Source: Streptomyces sp. ISL-11 (GTDB taxonomy: Bacteria; Actinomycetota; Actinomycetes; Streptomycetales; Streptomycetaceae). Taken from it: a DNA stretch of 43,194 bases. Location: NCBI RefSeq assembly GCF_018614525.1, contig NZ_JAGGOL010000005.1:1-43194 (forward strand). Direction: 5' to 3'. Below, piece by piece: positions 40,351 to 43,194 of the stretch. Below the pieces are notes generated by a model. The model saw nothing but the letters and a program-made list of their open reading frames with translations. It searched no databases and was not told the DNA's origin. Positions within the stretch are counted from its first letter, which is position 1. Each line of letters begins with the position of its first letter. A program made the position numbers and the translations under genes.

Positions 40351-40413
40351 GTCAGGCGGTCGGCGGTCAGGCGGTCAGGCGGTCAGGCGGTCAGGCGGTC
40401 AGGCGGTCAGGCG
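40351..40413. repeat. Octanucleotide array GTCAGGCG across the tdh stop
   Basis: Seven exact GTCAGGCG units (40351-40358, and 40366-40413 in six adjacent copies) plus one shortened variant at 40359-40365. The tdh stop codon (40407-40409 on the minus strand TGA) lies in the last unit, so each unit carries a TGA on the gene's strand. It seems to have grown by duplication of the tdh terminus. Confidence 0.85.
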
Positions 40414-41435
40414 GTCCAGTCGAGGATGATCTTGCCGCTGCGGGCGGTGGCGGCCTCGTCGAAGGCCGCGTCGAAGTCCTTGTAGGAGTACTTGCCGGTG
40501 ATCACGGGGCTGAGGTCCAGGCCGCTTTCGAGGAGGACGGTCATCGCGTACCACGTCTCGTACATCTCGCGGCCGTAGATGCCCTTGACGGTGATCATCG
40601 AGGTGACGATCTTGGCCCAGTCGACGGGGAACTCCTGGGCGGGCAGGCCCAGCATGGCGATCCGGCCGCCGTGCGTCATGTTGTCGATCATGTCGCGCAT
40701 GGCCTCGGGGCGACCGGACATCTCCAGGCCGATGTCGAAGCCCTCGCGCAGGCCCAGTTGGCGCTGGGCATCGGCGATCTTGGCCTCGGCGACGTTGAGG
40801 GCGAGGGTCGCACCGGCCTTGCGTGCCAGCTCCAGGCGGGGCTCGCTGACGTCGGTGATGACGACGTTGCGGGCACCGGCGTGGCGGGCCACGGCCACCG
40901 CCATGATGCCGATCGGGCCCGCGCCCGTGATCAGGACGTCCTCGCCCACCAGAGGGAAGGAGAGGGCCGTGTGGACGGCGTTGCCGAACGGGTCGAAGAT
41001 CGCGGCGACGTCGAGGTCGACGGGCGTGCGGTGCACCCAGACGTTGGAGGCGGGCAGGGCGACGTACTCGGCGAACGCACCGTCGCGGCCCACGCCGAGG
41101 CCGACCGTGCTGCGGCACACGTGGCGGCGGCCGGCCAGACAGTTGCGGCACTTCCCGCACACCAGGTGGCCCTCACCGCTGACCATGTCGCCGACCGCGA
41201 TGTCACGGACGTCCGCGCCGACGGTCGCGACCTCGCCGACGAACTCGTGACCGAGGACCCGGGGAGTGCTGACCGCTCCCTGGGCCCAGCCGTCCCAGGA
41301 ACGGATGTGCAGGTCGGTGCCGCAGATACCGGTGCGCAGCACCTTGATCAGGACGTCATCAGAGCCGACCTCGGGCTCGGGAACGTCCATGAGCCACAGC
41401 CCGGGCTCGGCCTTGTGCTTGACGAGTGCCTTCAT
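40407..41435 (-). CDS. tdh: L-threonine 3-dehydrogenase
   Basis: A 342-aa zinc MDR dehydrogenase oxidising L-threonine to 2-amino-3-oxobutanoate with NAD. The zinc ligands fall at the same positions as E. coli Tdh: catalytic Cys38, His63, Glu64 and structural Cys93, Cys96, Cys99, Cys107. NAD-binding [18 protein letters not shown] follows. The reaction product feeds kbl downstream. The ATG at 41435 is followed by the family's N-terminus MKALVKH. Its last codons run into the octanucleotide array. Upstream (41524-41531) is a TGCGCGCA palindrome that could be an operator. Confidence 0.94.
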   Translation of the reverse strand: MKALVKHKAEPGLWLMDVPEPEVGSDDVLIKVLRTGICGTDLHIRSWDGWAQGAVSTPRVLGHEFVGEVATVGADVRDIAVGDMVSGEGHLVCGKCRNCLAGRRHVCRSTVGLGVGRDGAFAEYVALPASNVWVHRTPVDLDVAAIFDPFGNAVHTALSFPLVGEDVLITGAGPIGIMAVAVARHAGARNVVITDVSEPRLELARKAGATLALNVAEAKIADAQRQLGLREGFDIGLEMSGRPEAMRDMIDNMTHGGRIAMLGLPAQEFPVDWAKIVTSMITVKGIYGREMYETWYAMTVLLESGLDLSPVITGKYSYKDFDAAFDEAATARSGKIILDWTA

Positions 41436-42050
41436 GAAATGCCGCTCCAGGCGTGGTGGGGTGCTGACCGAGCGCTGACGGGCCGACGGGCTGCCGCCGG
41501 GGCGGGCCGCTGCGGCAATCCTTTGCGCGCACCAATGTGCCGATTCGCGGCCGCCAAGTCCATCGAGGTTTTCTTAAGCGCGGCAACAGCGGAGCTTCAC
41601 GCGGGGAGCGGTCCGTCGGGAAGCCAACCTGCAGAGCGAGAAGCCACCGCGTTCACGGGGAGGAGGAGTCACATGTTCGTCACTGCGGCCACGCTGGCGA
41701 GCGGGCCTGTCGGCCGTCGCGCCGGATTCCCGGGAGGCCGAGGCGACTGAGCGGCACGGCTCCCACCGGGCTGTCCGCCAAGCGGACACTCATGGGTGCG
41801 GCACCCGGCAAGCTGTGACATGCGCGGGGCGGCAGCCGGCGGGCGGCGCTCCGGCCCACCACACAGGCAGGTGCGGTACATGACGAGGCGGAGGTGGGTG
41901 CGGCCGGGTGCCGGCAGGTCAGGCCGGCAAGTCGCCCCTCCGATGGCCGAGCCGAGCAGGTCGGGCCAGGAGGCCGCCCCATTGAACGTGATCGTCACCG
42001 CGGTGAGCATCCGCGCGATGTGACGCAGCAGCGGGAAGGGGAAGTCGACC
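41436..42050. other. Non-coding gap between tdh and the IS element
   Basis: A 615-bp spacer. It holds the tdh promoter side with the palindrome TGCGCGCA (41524-41531), a strongly preceded 25-codon frame at 41673, and no other recognisable protein. The short minus-strand frames here do not resemble known families. The left flank of the IS is GTCGACC. Confidence 0.4.
41673..41750 (+). CDS. Possible small ORF with strong Shine-Dalgarno
   Basis: A 25-codon frame beginning ATG TTC GTC ACT and ending TGA, preceded by GGGGAGGAGGAGTCAC, one of the best ribosome sites in the window. The product is MFVTAATLASGPVGRRAGF plus six residues and shows no signal peptide or known motif. It could be a leader peptide, a small protein, or the truncated start of a larger gene lost near the IS. 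Low certainty. Confidence 0.3.
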   Translation: MFVTAATLASGPVGRRAGFPGGRGD

Positions 42051-43141
42051 TAGTGTCCTGAGTCGGAGATTCGTCGGCAGTAAGCGGCGACTTTGTCGAG
42101 GATCTCGTCGGCGGTCTTCGTCCAGACGAACGGCCTGGGGTGTTGGTTCCAGTCGGTGAGCCAGGCCCGGATGTCGCGTTCAAGGGCCTGGACCGAGCGG
42201 TGGACCCCGCGCCGGAGCTTCTTCGTGGTGAGCTTGGCGAACCACCGCTCCACCAGGTTCAGCCAGGACGAACCGGTTGGGGTGAAGTGCAGGTGGAACC
42301 GAGGATGTGCCGCCAGCCACTGCTTGACCGCCGGGACCTTGTGCGTGACGTAGTTGTCCAGGATCAGATGGACCTCAAGGCCGGCCGGGACCTCCTTGTC
42401 GAGCTTGGCGAGGAACTTTTTGAACTCCAGCGCGCGGTGGCGGCGGTGGAGTGAGCCGATGACCTTGCCGGTCGCGGTGTCCAGGGCGGCGAACAAGGTC
42501 GTGGTGCCCGCGCGCACGTAGTCGTGACTGCGGTGTTCGGGCACCCCGGGCATCATCGGCAGCACTGGCTGGGACCGGTCCAGTGCCTGGATCTGTGACT
42601 TCTCATCCACACACAGCACCAGAGCCCGCTCCGGAGGATCCATATACAGCCCGACCACGTCGCGGACCTTGTCGATGAACAGCGGGTCCCTGGACAGCTT
42701 GAACGTCTCGGCCCGGTGCGGCTGGAGAGCGAACGCCCGCCAGATCCGCGAAATCGCCGACTGGGACATCCCGGTCGCCGCGGCCATCGACCGCGTCGAC
42801 CAATGCGTGGCGTCCTTCGGCGTCTCCTCCAGCGTCTTCACGATCACGCGTTCCACGTCGGCATCGGTGATCTTGCGCGGGACACCCGGACGTGGCTCGT
42901 CGCACAGACCGTCAAGCCGGCGTTCCAGGAAGCGACGGCGCCAGGCCCGAACGGTGTCCGTAGTGACGCCCAGCCGCCGGGCGACCTCGGCGATCGCACG
43001 ACCGTCCGCGCTCTCCAGAACGATCCGCGACCGTAACACCAACGACTGGGCACTCGAACGACGACGCACCCACGACTGCAACATCACCCGCTCGGCATCA
43101 CTCAGCACCACCGGCGGGATCTTCGGTCCAGGACGACTCAC
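42050..43141 (-). CDS. IS630-family transposase
   Basis: A 363-aa DDE transposase. N-terminal HTH (AIAEVARRLGVTTDTVRAWR), middle linker, then the catalytic core: first Asp in LVLCVDEKSQIQALDR, second Asp in HLILDNYVTHK, and Glu in WLNLVERWF, with 35 residues between the second Asp and the Glu. GTG start at 43141. The protein ends ISDSGH and its TAG stop uses TA at the element's edge plus the flanking base 42050. Leu36 is encoded by TTA, the rare bldA codon, so transposition may be developmentally limited. Confidence 0.92.
   Translation of the reverse strand: MSRPGPKIPPVVLSDAERVMLQSWVRRRSSAQSLVLRSRIVLESADGRAIAEVARRLGVTTDTVRAWRRRFLERRLDGLCDEPRPGVPRKITDADVERVIVKTLEETPKDATHWSTRSMAAATGMSQSAISRIWRAFALQPHRAETFKLSRDPLFIDKVRDVVGLYMDPPERALVLCVDEKSQIQALDRSQPVLPMMPGVPEHRSHDYVRAGTTTLFAALDTATGKVIGSLHRRHRALEFKKFLAKLDKEVPAGLEVHLILDNYVTHKVPAVKQWLAAHPRFHLHFTPTGSSWLNLVERWFAKLTTKKLRRGVHRSVQALERDIRAWLTDWNQHPRPFVWTKTADEILDKVAAYCRRISDSGH
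42051..42076 (+). repeat. IS630 left inverted repeat
   Basis: 26-bp arm beginning TAGTGTCCTGAGTCGG; exact complement of the right arm at 43152-43177. Confidence 0.9.
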
Positions 43142-43151
43142 ACCAAACCAA

Positions 43152-43177
43152 CGACGAATCTCCGACTCAGGACACTA
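43152..43177 (-). repeat. IS630 right inverted repeat
   Basis: 26-bp arm that reads inward as the complement of 42051-42076 and ends in CACTA. Confidence 0.9.
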
Positions 43178-43194
43178 AATGATGTCCCGTAAGC

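Larger units (their letters stand above)
42051..43177. mobile_element. Complete IS630-family insertion sequence
   Basis: Bounded by 26-bp perfect terminal inverted repeats (42051-42076 and 43152-43177), outermost TAGTGTCCTGAGTCGG. A TA dinucleotide is at each edge, as expected for IS630 target duplication. One transposase gene fills almost the whole element. No defect is visible, so it may still be active. Left flank GTCGACC, right flank AATGATG. Confidence 0.9.

Noticed and set aside
38979..41750. A 923-codon open frame on the plus strand opposite tdh-kbl
   Set aside because: It is the antisense of two well-identified genes; composition is Gly/Val/Asp-rich and not protein-like.
41669..42010. 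A 113-codon minus-strand frame next to the IS
   Set aside because: No recognisable domain or ribosome site, and the composition shifts to Pro/Arg-rich; more likely non-coding.

Overview
The window looks like chromosomal DNA from a Streptomyces-type actinomycete. GC is very high, GTG starts are common, secreted and Tat-exported proteins are frequent, and TTA leucine codons are almost absent: I found two, one in the partial first gene and one in the transposase. The gene families (GH6 glycosidase, secreted RelA/SpoT enzyme, L,D-transpeptidase, GlxA-type regulator, CynR/CynT/CynS) fit that lineage. No rRNA, tRNA, phage module, origin or CRISPR array was seen.

Region by region. 1-4.4 kb: an incomplete caspase-fold protein lacking its catalytic residues, an epoxide hydrolase, an SRPBCC protein, an NTF2-like protein, the first copy of a TIR-bounded repeat, and an XRE regulator. 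4.4-7.3 kb: a cyanate-detoxification locus with cynR divergent from cynT-cynS, followed by a nucleoside-deaminase-like gene. 7.3-13.1 kb: mostly exported proteins (S1-type protease, GH6 glycosidase, RelA/SpoT-domain nucleotide pyrophosphokinase, a two-repeat secreted protein, an L,D-transpeptidase), plus an ABM-domain monooxygenase and a second repeat copy carrying a very long palindrome. 13.3-17.1 kb: a tightly coupled three-gene cassette (FAD-dehydrogenase small subunit, GMC oxidoreductase with a 3Fe-4S-type Cys motif, VioB/RebD-like ferritin-fold enzyme). This is my main candidate for an undescribed system. 17.1-21.5 kb: a SUKH protein, two unknowns, a Tat lipoprotein with an M15-like domain, and an aldo/keto reductase under a MerR-type promoter. 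21.5-26.1 kb: a DUF664 relic, a DCC thiol protein, two GNATs, and a leftward methyltransferase/phosphotransferase/rhomboid run. 26.6-32.6 kb: an AhpD-like protein, a DUF4185-like secreted protein, a P-loop protein, a lipoprotein, a zinc-ribbon membrane protein, two hypotheticals and a relic of a secreted-repeat lipoprotein. 32.6-38.9 kb: an isochorismatase with a GlxA-type regulator, a TPR-like protein, an M48 peptidase, a TauE relic and a LysR regulator. 39.0-41.4 kb: the tdh-kbl threonine-degradation operon. 42.05-43.18 kb: a complete IS630-family element.

Functional links. CynS consumes cyanate and bicarbonate and CynT regenerates bicarbonate. Tdh and Kbl together turn threonine into glycine and acetyl-CoA. 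The 13.3-17.1 kb cassette has the parts for a substrate dehydrogenase electron relay coupled to a non-haem iron-type enzyme; its substrate cannot be read from the sequence. Two unrelated 8-bp tandem arrays each overlap the stop codon of a leftward gene, and three gene relics are all C-terminal ends, so the intergenic spaces appear to have been active in rearrangement.
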